A stretch of 5,369 bases of DNA, taken from a bacterium. Its GTDB lineage: Bacteria; Desulfobacterota; Deferrisomatia; Deferrisomatales; BM512. The stretch covers positions 1 through 5,369 of the forward strand of contig SRXB01000155.1 of NCBI GenBank assembly GCA_009724975.1, written 5' to 3'. The notes beneath the pieces are model-generated. The model saw only the letters and a program-made list of their open reading frames with translations. It was not told the DNA's origin and did no database searches. How positions within the stretch are numbered: position 1 is the first letter of the stretch; the number at the start of each line of letters is the position of its first letter. Position numbers and translations under genes: made by a program. Below are positions 1-5,369 of this stretch, piece by piece.

Positions 1-1230
1 TCCGGTGAGTCTGGCGTTCTCCTCAAAGAGCGCCACGCCGTTTCTCCAGTGGGAGAGGCGGGCAGCGGAGAGGGCGAAGAGAATGGCCAGCGCCGCGACA
101 AGGGCCTCTGTGGCGATCTTTTTGGCGCGCCGGTCCGCGAGAAGGTCGGCGGCGGCCCAGAGAAGACCGGCGAAGAAAAAGATGTGCGGTATGTAGGTGA
201 AGCGGTCGGCCACGAAGTTCATTCCCACCGAGACGGCGCCGCTCACGGGCAAAAGCGCGGCCATGTACCATGAAAGCCCAGCCGTTAGGGCTGGTCTCTC
301 CCGGCGCGAATGCCACGCCAGCCAGCCGAGCGTCGCCAAAACGGCGAAAGCGCCAAAAAGCGCCGCCCCCTGGTAGTGCGAGACGAGGGTCCTCTCCGTG
401 AGCCTTAGCCCGACAGGCCAAATTGTCAGGGCTAGGTAATGGAAGGCGGCGGTTATTACGTCCGCGACCCTTGAAAGGGGGGAGACGGTTCCTAAGGAGT
501 GCACCGCGACCGACTGGCTTGCCAGCGTAATGGCCGAAAATATCGCCGCCAAAAGCGCGAAGGGCGCTTTTTCCAGCAAGATTGTCTTTGTCGTCGGGCC
601 ATGGGGTTTGCCTATTCTGTCAAGCGGCCAGAGATCCACCGCGAGCAAAAGAAGCGGAGCCGTCACCAGTATCGGTTTGGACAAAAGGCCGAGCGTCAAG
701 GCGGCCATGGCGGCCCAAAACCACTTGGCGGAGGGCTTTTGGGCGTATTTCAGGTATGAGAGGAGCATCAGGAGGAGAAAAAAGCCGGAGAGGAGGTCTT
801 TTCGCGCCGTGACCCACGCCACGGATTCGACCCTTAAGGGGTGGAGAGCCCAAAGGGCCGAGGCTAAAAAGCTCTTTATCGGCGAGCCGGTCGCCAGATA
901 GAGAAAGAGGAAGAGCAAGAGGGCGTTGGCCGAGTGGAGGAGAGAGTTCGTCAGGTGAAAGCCGTAGGGGCTTTTGCCGAAAAGCTCCACGTCGGCCATG
1001 AAGGAGAGCCAGGTGACCGGTATGTAGTAGCCAAGGCGGGTGGAGTCGAAAGCGGCTTTTATTCCGGTTGCGGAGAACCCGCCGTCGATGATGTTGTTGT
1101 CGGTTATGTAGTACTGGTCATCGACGTTGATAAGCTCAAAGCGGCTGGAGGGAAGGTAAAGCCATAGCGAGGCGGCAACGACGAGCGCCGCGAGGATGAA
1201 AGCCAGTTTTCGGCTGGTTGTCGTCGTCAT
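1..1230 (-). CDS. TMTC-like GT-C membrane glycosyltransferase, third gene of the array (3' end beyond window)
   Basis: The frame stays open from the ATG at 1230 to the window edge, giving 410 residues with no stop. The N-terminus (MTTTTSRKLA) leads into a membrane helix at about 10-26. The first extracytoplasmic loop carries VDD (D37, D38), the position of the acidic catalytic motif in GT-C enzymes. HPLRVESVAW begins at H130 and runs into RKDLL (R143-L147). SKP follows near 185, WPLDR near 201 and ADRFTYIPH at 341-349. Further hydrophobic segments lie near 94-112, 146-158, 170-200, 220-236, 288-306, 314-330, 350-362 and 372-390. The visible part ends just after the last helix, where genes 2 and 3 enter their TPR domains, so roughly 180-220 residues of TPR are expected outside the window. 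The start is one base past the gene 2 stop, with AAGG only 4 nt upstream, so translation is probably coupled. By family analogy it would transfer a sugar from a lipid-phosphate donor to a periplasmic acceptor. Substrate is unknown. An in-frame stop upstream excludes any earlier ATG. Confidence 0.9.
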   Translation of the reverse strand, partial: MTTTTSRKLAFILAALVVAASLWLYLPSSRFELINVDDQYYITDNNIIDGGFSATGIKAAFDSTRLGYYIPVTWLSFMADVELFGKSPYGFHLTNSLLHSANALLLFLFLYLATGSPIKSFLASALWALHPLRVESVAWVTARKDLLSGFFLLLMLLSYLKYAQKPSAKWFWAAMAALTLGLLSKPILVTAPLLLLAVDLWPLDRIGKPHGPTTKTILLEKAPFALLAAIFSAITLASQSVAVHSLGTVSPLSRVADVITAAFHYLALTIWPVGLRLTERTLVSHYQGAALFGAFAVLATLGWLAWHSRRERPALTAGLSWYMAALLPVSGAVSVGMNFVADRFTYIPHIFFFAGLLWAAADLLADRRAKKIATEALVAALAILFALSAARLSHWRNGVALFEENARLTG

Positions 1231-1231
1231 T

Positions 1232-3127
1232 TTACCTTGAGCCGAGGCGATTGAGCGCCTCGCTTATCTCCCGGCTTTCGGGAGAGAGAGCTTTCGCCCT
1301 CAAAAGCCACTCACTCGCCCCTTTCGCGTCCCCCGCGTTCTCAAGGGTAATCGCGATGTTGATCATGGTGGCTACGTGGTCCGGATGGGCTTTCAGGATA
1401 TTTTCAAAATAATCGAGGGCTTCGCGGGTCCTGCCGCTTTTGGCCAAGAGGGTGGCCAGCTCGAATTGCGTCTCGGGGTCGGTCATCGTTTTTTCCGCCT
1501 CACGGTATGCCTTTATCGCGCCATCCACGTCACCCAGCGCTTTTCTGGCCTTTGCCAGGTCTACAAGAATCGCGCTGTTGGAGGGGTTTAGCCTCGCCGC
1601 TTCGGCCAGCTCGCGGGTTGCGCCTTCGAGGTAGCCGGTGTCCTTGAAATAAAGGCCTGTGTTGTAGTGCAAGACCCAGTAGTCGGGCTTCAGGGCAAGA
1701 GCCCTGGTGAACCCCTTGAGGGTCTCGCGGTGCATGCCCAGTTGCCAGGCGGCCAGCGCCATCTTGTTTAGGACGTCGGCGTCCTCGCGGTCTTTGAGAG
1801 AGGCGGCCAGCAGTGCGTCATAGGCCTGCTGGTGTCGGTTTGTGGTGAGGTAGAGGTCGCCCAGGAGCTTTAGGGAGAGTGAGTTGCCTCCGGTGACCTT
1901 GGCATTCCATGAGTAGAGGGTTTCGCTGTCTTTCCAGTGCGGCAGGTGCCAGATGGTCGCGGCGGCGAGGGCGGCTACTGCGGCGGCCACCGCAATCGCG
2001 AATTTCCTCTTGGCGCGCGAGGGCCACCTGAATTGCCCGTGGGCGAAAAAGAGCAGCCCCGCGAAGAGCCCCATGTGCGGCAGGTAGGTGAACCTGTCGG
2101 CCACGAGGTTTACGCCGACGGTTATTATTCCGCAGACCGGGGCCAGCGCCGCCGCAAACCAGAGCCACCCGGCGAAAAGAGGCGCGGCGCGGTCTTTAAG
2201 GCGCCAGAGGGCGATGGTGAGCGCCAAAAGGGCCGCAAGGCCCGCAATCGCCCAAAAACCGGTGATGCGGGAGGTGTCGATTCTGTTTTCCAGGGCTAGG
2301 TTAAGCGGCCAGATGGTTTTGTAGAGGTAGTTGACGAAGGCGGTAACGGTGTCCTCCAGCCGCGCAAACGCCGGGTTGCTCCTAAGCGATATTACCGAAT
2401 CGGCCTGCGTGTAGATGGTAAGGGCCGAGAAACCAGCAAAGAGGGCGAAGTGCGGGGCCTTCTCCCATATCCTTTGGGCCAGCGGCTCTTTCCTCTCAAG
2501 GGGCCAGAGGTCCACCGCCAGCATGAGGAAGGGGACGACCACCGCTATGGGCTTTGACATGAGTCCAAGAGCCATGGCCGCGACCGAGAGCCAGTAATTG
2601 TGATTTTTGCCTTCTTCCTTCCACTTCAGGTGGGAAATCAGCGAAAGCAGTATGAAAAAGCCGGAGAGGAGGTCCTTTCTGGAGGTCACCCACGCCACCG
2701 ATTCCACCCTCATCGGGTGGAGGGCGAAGAGTAGGGTCGCGGCGAAGCTCTGCAGGGGCGATTTTGTCGCCTTGGCCAGGAAAAGGTAGAGCAAAAGGGC
2801 GTTCAGCGCATGGAGGATGACGTTTGTGCGGTGAAACCCCTCGGCCCCCAGTCCCTGAAATTGCGCGTCGGCCATCAGCGAGAGCCAGGTGGCGGGAATC
2901 CAGTAGAACTCACTGGTGCGGGTGAAGGCGCTTTTTATCCCTTCGATGGAGAGGCCGCCGGTAACGGTGGGGTTTTGGGTGACGTAGATGAGGTCGTCGA
3001 GGGTGATGAAGTCAAAACCGGAGGCGCGCCAGAATGCGGCGGCGGTTATAAGGGCGGCCGCCCAGCCAAGAGCCATGCTTTGGGGGTCGGAAAGTCTTCT
3101 TGTTATATTTTTATATGCCGAAATCAT
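1232..3127 (-). CDS. TMTC-like GT-C membrane glycosyltransferase with six C-terminal TPRs (middle gene)
   Basis: This 631-residue protein has two halves. Residues 1-395 are membrane-embedded, with hydrophobic segments near 20-36, 101-118, 126-137, 156-167, 179-208, 227-241, 291-309, 317-335, 350-364 and 376-393. Key motifs are LDD (D44, D45) followed by IYVTQNP, HPMRVESVAW from H137, RKDLLS (150-155), SKP (191-193), WPLER (208-212) and ADRFTYLPH (343-351). Residues from about 417 form roughly six TPR units, at 417-450, 451-482, 483-516, 517-549, 550-583 and 584-617. They have typical endings such as ALALKPD, AARLNPS and ILKAHPD. In the TMTC family the TPRs lie on the lumenal side, equivalent to the periplasm, and bind acceptor proteins. 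That role is inferred here. An in-frame TAG lies two codons before the ATG at 3127, so this is the earliest ATG start; M18 is a possible later one. No clear Shine-Dalgarno precedes it. It lies 101 nt after gene 3 and one base before gene 1, so all three genes are probably one operon. Confidence 0.93.
   Translation of the reverse strand: MISAYKNITRRLSDPQSMALGWAAALITAAAFWRASGFDFITLDDLIYVTQNPTVTGGLSIEGIKSAFTRTSEFYWIPATWLSLMADAQFQGLGAEGFHRTNVILHALNALLLYLFLAKATKSPLQSFAATLLFALHPMRVESVAWVTSRKDLLSGFFILLSLISHLKWKEEGKNHNYWLSVAAMALGLMSKPIAVVVPFLMLAVDLWPLERKEPLAQRIWEKAPHFALFAGFSALTIYTQADSVISLRSNPAFARLEDTVTAFVNYLYKTIWPLNLALENRIDTSRITGFWAIAGLAALLALTIALWRLKDRAAPLFAGWLWFAAALAPVCGIITVGVNLVADRFTYLPHMGLFAGLLFFAHGQFRWPSRAKRKFAIAVAAAVAALAAATIWHLPHWKDSETLYSWNAKVTGGNSLSLKLLGDLYLTTNRHQQAYDALLAASLKDREDADVLNKMALAAWQLGMHRETLKGFTRALALKPDYWVLHYNTGLYFKDTGYLEGATRELAEAARLNPSNSAILVDLAKARKALGDVDGAIKAYREAEKTMTDPETQFELATLLAKSGRTREALDYFENILKAHPDHVATMINIAITLENAGDAKGASEWLLRAKALSPESREISEALNRLGSR
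2867..2891. repeat. 25-nt block identical between genes 2 and 3 (gene 2 copy)
   Basis: This block matches 4756-4780 at all 25 positions. The gene 1 counterpart at 991-1015 differs at three. It encodes the TWLS-(L/F)-MAD segment at the end of the first extracytoplasmic loop. The nucleotide identity reflects tandem paralogy, with strong protein constraint, recent duplication or gene conversion as possible causes. Confidence 0.7.
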
Positions 3128-3228
3128 CTTCTATCGTCTTTTTGAAGCTCTGGCGCGTGTGCGCTCAGGCGGGGTGTCTTTATCGCTTTCATTCGCTAGG
3201 GTTTTTCACAGGGCGCTGCATTTCCCGC
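3124..3228 (-). other. Gap between genes 3 and 2 with two nested mini-ORFs
   Basis: On the minus strand a 10-codon frame (MQRPVKNPSE, 3221 to 3189) begins seven bases after the gene 3 stop, with GGGA just before its ATG. Its TGA overlaps the ATG of a 22-codon frame (MKAIKTPRLSAHAPELQKDD..., 3192 to 3124). The TGA of that frame overlaps the gene 2 ATG in an ATGA arrangement. Neither peptide resembles anything I recognise, and both are short enough to arise by chance. They could still carry ribosomes across the gap to a gene 2 start that lacks a Shine-Dalgarno. I see no terminator with a T-run here. Confidence 0.3.
3150..3168 (-). repeat. Short bulged inverted repeat upstream of gene 2
   Basis: In the mRNA sense, CTG-A-GCGC then a four-base ACAC loop then GCGC-CAG forms a seven-pair stem with one bulged A. 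It lies 22 nt before the gene 2 ATG, inside the second mini-ORF. There is no T-run after it, so it does not look like an intrinsic terminator. It could be an mRNA structure that tunes gene 2 translation, or chance in GC-rich DNA. Confidence 0.3.
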
Positions 3229-5010
3229 TTATCTTTTAGCTTTTTCCCTAATCGCGGCCAGAAGGCGAAGCCCCTCGGCGCTTTTCGGGTCTATTTCCAA
3301 AAGCCTCTCGGCAATTTCAGCCGCCTCCTCCTCTTTTCCCGCCTGCAGGAGGCAAAAGGCCAGATTCAGTAGATTATCCGTATTTTTAGGCTCGGCCAAA
3401 AGCGCTTTTCGGAAAAAATCCTCCGCCTCGCCGAAACGCCCCTCCATCGCGTAGATGACGCCTAGCCTGCGCGGAGCTTCGCTCCCTTTCGGGTCCAGCG
3501 AATAGCCCGCCAGCAGGGGTTTTTCGGCCTCGGCAAGCCTTCCCGCCTCCATAAGCGCCTCGCCCTTGGCCTTCAGGGCCTCGGCGGAGGAGGGTGCAAT
3601 TGCCAATGCCGCGTCATAGCGGGCCACGGCCTCCTCCCAGCGGCCCAGCTGGGCGAGTATCAGCCCTGCTGCGTAGTGGGAGTCGTGGTCCGGCGCGAGG
3701 TCAACGGCTCGTTGGGTTTCTATTAGCGCCTCTTCAAGCCGCCCTTCGGCGGAATAGGCGTTTGCGAGAAGTATCCTGCCGTGGGCGGAATCCTTCGTTC
3801 GCACCATGTATTCGGCAAGTGCGGTCCCGCTGGACCATTTGGGTAGGTAGCCCGCCGTCAGAGCGGCGAAAAAGAGCGCCGCCGCTACGGCGAGGGCCGC
3901 TTTTTTGCGCCAGTGGAGGGCTTCGTCCGCCAGCCAGACCAGCGCCGCGATGAAAAGGGCGTGTGGCAGGTAGGTGAAGTGGTCGGCGGTCTTCACCATA
4001 CCAACCGCAACCAGCCCGCTCACCGGAAAAAGGCCCGCGACGAACCAGAGCCATCCCGCCTTCAGGTGCGCGCACCTTCTTTTACCTTTGAAAAGAAGGA
4101 TAGTTGCCGCCAAAAGCGCGCCAAGGGCGATAAAGCCGTACAAAAGGGCTATCGCGTTTTCGTCCGCGACCTTTCTGGCCTCGAAAAGAAGGCCCAGGGG
4201 GAGGAAACTCTTGGCGAGATAGTTGACAAACGAGGAGCCGACATCGGAGAGCCTTTGCGCGAGGGGGGCGGGGTGGAGGGCGGTTGCCTGTGTGGCCAGG
4301 GTGAGTGCGCCAAAGATTGCCGAGAGGGCGAAAAGGGGGATTTTTTCCGCCAGAAGGGTTTTCGGCGGCGTGGTTTTGCTTCTTTCAAGGGGCCAGATGT
4401 CAAGGGCGAGGAAGAAAAATGGCGCGGCCACCAGTACGGGCTTGGCGAGCATTCCCGCCGCGACGAGGCAAAAGGAAGCCCACAGCCACTTTTTCGCCCC
4501 GTAAAGTGAGTGTCTGAGGTAGGCGTTAAGGGCTAAGAAGAGAAAGAAGGCCGAGAGGAGGTCTTTTCGCGCCGAGATCCACGCCACCGATTCCACCCGC
4601 ATCGGGTGGACCGCCCAGAGGAGGGCCGCGATGAAACTTTTTCCCGCCGACCCCGTGGCCTTTTTCAGGAAGGCGAAGAGCAGGAGGGAATTGAGGGCGT
4701 GGAGGGCGATGTTGGTAAGGTGGAAGGGGAAGGGGTCGCCGCCGCCCGCCGACCAGTCGGCCATCAGCGAGAGCCAGGTGAGAGGAATGTAATAGTTGGC
4801 GTATGGGGCGGCCAGGGCGTCTTTTGCCGCCTGCAGCGAAAGGCCGCCGCTGACCAGCGGGTTTTGGGTAACGTATATCCTGTCGTCCAGGGGCAGGAAG
4901 GTAAAGCCCGCGCTTTGGGCGAAGAGCGCCGCCGCCGCGATGAGAATCGCCGCCGCGAGAAAAAAATCTTTTTTCCAGAACTCTTTCGCCAACCCCGCCG
5001 CCGTCCTCAT
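3229..5010 (-). CDS. TMTC-like GT-C membrane glycosyltransferase with about five TPRs (first gene of the array)
   Basis: This 593-residue paralogue has the same plan as gene 2. There is a first helix near 15-33, LDD (D42, D43) followed by IYVTQNP, HPMRVESVAW from H135, RKDLLS (148-153), AKP (189-191) and WPLER (206-210). Other hydrophobic segments lie near 98-116, 125-135, 154-165, 175-205, 225-240, 286-306, 318-337, 348-362 and 370-389. TPR units run at about 409-441, 442-475, 476-508, 509-542 and 543-576, plus a C-terminal half unit. One motif differs: where genes 1 and 2 have ADRFTY, this protein has ADHFTY (H344). The ATG at 5010 is the earliest in-frame ATG, because a TGA lies four codons upstream. 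It has no Shine-Dalgarno, and the bases before it read ACCTCC, which resembles the anti-SD. TTG at codon 7 is an alternative start. As first gene of the leftward array, its promoter should lie in 5011-5280. Sugar-transfer function is inferred from the family; donor and acceptor are unknown. Confidence 0.93.
   Translation of the reverse strand: MRTAAGLAKEFWKKDFFLAAAILIAAAALFAQSAGFTFLPLDDRIYVTQNPLVSGGLSLQAAKDALAAPYANYYIPLTWLSLMADWSAGGGDPFPFHLTNIALHALNSLLLFAFLKKATGSAGKSFIAALLWAVHPMRVESVAWISARKDLLSAFFLFLALNAYLRHSLYGAKKWLWASFCLVAAGMLAKPVLVAAPFFFLALDIWPLERSKTTPPKTLLAEKIPLFALSAIFGALTLATQATALHPAPLAQRLSDVGSSFVNYLAKSFLPLGLLFEARKVADENAIALLYGFIALGALLAATILLFKGKRRCAHLKAGWLWFVAGLFPVSGLVAVGMVKTADHFTYLPHALFIAALVWLADEALHWRKKAALAVAAALFFAALTAGYLPKWSSGTALAEYMVRTKDSAHGRILLANAYSAEGRLEEALIETQRAVDLAPDHDSHYAAGLILAQLGRWEEAVARYDAALAIAPSSAEALKAKGEALMEAGRLAEAEKPLLAGYSLDPKGSEAPRRLGVIYAMEGRFGEAEDFFRKALLAEPKNTDNLLNLAFCLLQAGKEEEAAEIAERLLEIDPKSAEGLRLLAAIREKAKR
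4756..4780. repeat. 25-nt block identical between genes 2 and 3 (gene 3 copy)
   Basis: This is the partner of 2867-2891, at the equivalent codons of gene 3 (TWLSLMAD, around residues 78-85). A second shared block joins 2690-2721 to 4579-4610: 32 nt with one mismatch, encoding HPMRVESVAW and its flanks. Confidence 0.7.
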
Positions 5011-5046
5011 GGAGGTTTTTCACCGCTCACAGGATACACGATATTG

Positions 5047-5075
5047 ACGCCCAAGCGTAGGGAGAGGTTTGGCGT
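5047..5075. promoter_or_regulatory. Operator-like imperfect inverted repeat upstream of gene 3
   Basis: ACGCCCAA (5047-5054) and TTTGGCGT (5068-5075) pair at seven of eight positions across a 13-nt spacer. The repeat sits 37-65 nt before the gene 3 ATG, where a transcription factor site would be plausible. No regulator is encoded in view, so this is only a candidate. Confidence 0.25.
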
Positions 5076-5084
5076 TGCGGTTGC
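5070..5084 (+). promoter_or_regulatory. Weak sigma-54-like -24/-12 match
   Basis: TGGC, seven bases, then TTGC gives the GG-N10-GC spacing of sigma-54 promoters. It points toward the rightward gene at 5281. The predicted start would leave a leader of roughly 185 nt, and the AC that usually follows TGGC is absent. In GC-rich DNA such matches occur by chance, so confidence is low. Confidence 0.15.
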
Positions 5085-5160
5085 CGTCGGGGCGGAAAAA
5101 AATGGAGAATGGAACCACCTTGCCTCGTCATTGGCGGGATTTTTGCGGCAATCGGCTGCT

Positions 5161-5190
5161 CCCTCGGCGGTTTTCGCCGCCGCCGGAGGG
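5161..5190. repeat. GC-rich imperfect inverted repeat in the intergenic region
   Basis: CCCTCGGCGG (5161-5170) pairs with CCGCCGGAGGG (5180-5190) over ten base pairs with one bulged G, around a nine-base TTTTCGCCG loop. No T-run follows on either strand, so it is not a standard terminator. It could form a leader hairpin in either divergent transcript, or be a binding site. Confidence 0.4.
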
Positions 5191-5270
5191 TTCGCGCTCC
5201 TTTCTTTCGTCGGACTTCTTTTCCAAAAGCCCAAAAGTGCGGTAAGGTAGGTAAAAATTATTCTGGGGAC

Positions 5271-5274
5271 GGAG
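5271..5274 (+). promoter_or_regulatory. Shine-Dalgarno of the rightward gene
   Basis: GGAG ends six bases before the ATG at 5281, which is standard spacing. It is the only strong ribosome binding site in the window and supports that start over the second ATG at 5287. Confidence 0.65.
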
Positions 5275-5280
5275 ACTATC

Positions 5281-5369
5281 ATGGAAATGGTCCTGGCGCC
5301 GGTATTGGCTTATCTTTTCGCCCTTTTTGCGACCTATGCGGTCAAGGGGAGGGGCGAGGCGCGCCCGCT
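5281..5369 (+). CDS. Partial unknown gene with an N-terminal membrane segment
   Basis: Only 29 codons are in the window: MEMVLAPVLAYLFALFATYA followed by VKGRGEARP. The start is supported by GGAG six bases upstream. Residues 4-21 form a likely membrane helix, and the next stretch is basic (K, R, R), which would favour an N-out, C-in orientation for a membrane anchor. The gene runs off the right edge and is transcribed away from the glycosyltransferase array, so it need not be functionally linked. I do not recognise the family. Confidence 0.6.
   Translation, partial: MEMVLAPVLAYLFALFATYAVKGRGEARP

Larger units (their letters stand above)
5011..5280. other. Divergent intergenic region between the array and the rightward gene
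   Basis: This 270-nt stretch must hold the 5' signals of the leftward array and probably those of the rightward gene. I see an imperfect inverted repeat at 5047-5075, a sigma-54-like GG-N10-GC match on the plus strand at 5070-5084, a GC-rich 10-bp inverted repeat at 5161-5190, a short AT-rich patch at 5251-5262 and the rightward Shine-Dalgarno at 5271-5274. No paired -35/-10 sigma-70 promoter is convincing on either strand. A minus-strand frame of 91 codons (5282 to 5007) crosses almost all of it, but its protein has no recognisable features beyond a weakly hydrophobic start. Confidence 0.6.

Noticed and set aside
23..421. 132-codon minus-strand frame within the visible part of gene 1
   Set aside because: The frame starting at 1230 carries all the conserved family motifs through this region, so the shorter frame is a shadow.
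1818..2168. Minus-strand open frame inside gene 2, and a similar one at 3734-4075 inside gene 3
   Set aside because: They are out-of-frame shadows of the real genes with basic, low-complexity translations and no motifs.
3128..3228. Rho-independent terminator between genes 3 and 2
   Set aside because: The small bulged hairpin at 3150-3168 has no T-run after it in the direction of transcription, and the layout suggests a continuous operon.
5044..5072. TTGACG on the plus strand as a -35 box
   Set aside because: Nothing resembling a -10 box lies 16-18 bases downstream.
3913..5250. Long plus-strand open frames opposite gene 3 (for example 3913-4509 and 4606-5250)
   Set aside because: They lie antisense to a gene with clear family motifs, encode Arg/Gly/Glu-rich low-complexity protein, and are expected in GC-rich DNA.
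5219..5264. Possible sigma-70 promoter for the rightward gene (TTTTCC with TAAAAA or TATTCT)
   Set aside because: No -35/-10 pair has acceptable spacing and sequence. The AT-rich patch alone is not enough.
1..5369. Mobile element, CRISPR array or RNA gene
   Set aside because: No transposase motifs, regularly spaced repeats, terminal inverted repeats or tRNA/rRNA-like sequences were seen. The repeated sequence is explained by paralogy of the three genes.

Overview
The window is GC-rich bacterial DNA. It holds one leftward (minus-strand) array of three paralogous membrane genes, followed by an intergenic region and the first 29 codons of an unrelated rightward gene. Nothing in it is a taxonomic marker. 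Multi-pass inner-membrane proteins with TPR tails of this kind are common in environmental Gram-negative bacteria, including Deltaproteobacteria-like lineages. That placement is a weak inference.

Layout, in the order of minus-strand transcription. Gene 3 (5010 to 3229, 593 aa) is followed by a 101-nt gap containing two tiny overlapping reading frames. Then come gene 2 (3127 to 1232, 631 aa), a single spacer base, and gene 1 (1230 to the window edge, 410 residues visible, 3' end missing). All three proteins share one plan: an N-terminal membrane helix, a first extracytoplasmic loop with an Asp-Asp motif, an HP-(L/M)-RVESVAW-(V/I)-x-(A/S)-RKDLLS block, an AD-(R/H)-FTY-(L/I)-PH block, and about ten or more hydrophobic segments in all. 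Genes 2 and 3 then have a soluble C-terminal domain of about 5 to 6 TPR repeats. In gene 1 that part lies outside the window. The motif set resembles the TMTC family (transmembrane and TPR-containing O-mannosyltransferases, GT-C fold), whose bacterial members are usually annotated only as 'tetratricopeptide repeat protein'. The likely biochemistry is transfer of a sugar from a polyprenyl-phosphate donor to an extracytoplasmic acceptor. Donor and acceptor cannot be read from the sequence.

The region from 5011 to 5280 separates gene 3 from the divergent partial gene at 5281. It holds a good Shine-Dalgarno for the rightward gene, two imperfect inverted repeats and a weak sigma-54-like match, but no convincing sigma-70 promoter. 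None of the three array genes has a strong Shine-Dalgarno. Each start codon sits on or next to the stop of an upstream reading frame, which suggests, but does not prove, translational coupling.

The main point of interest is the tandem amplification itself. The membrane, putatively catalytic halves are strongly conserved, while the TPR tails are clearly divergent, as expected if one transferase was copied and given different acceptors. I saw no transposase, CRISPR array, tRNA, rRNA or recognisable phage gene.
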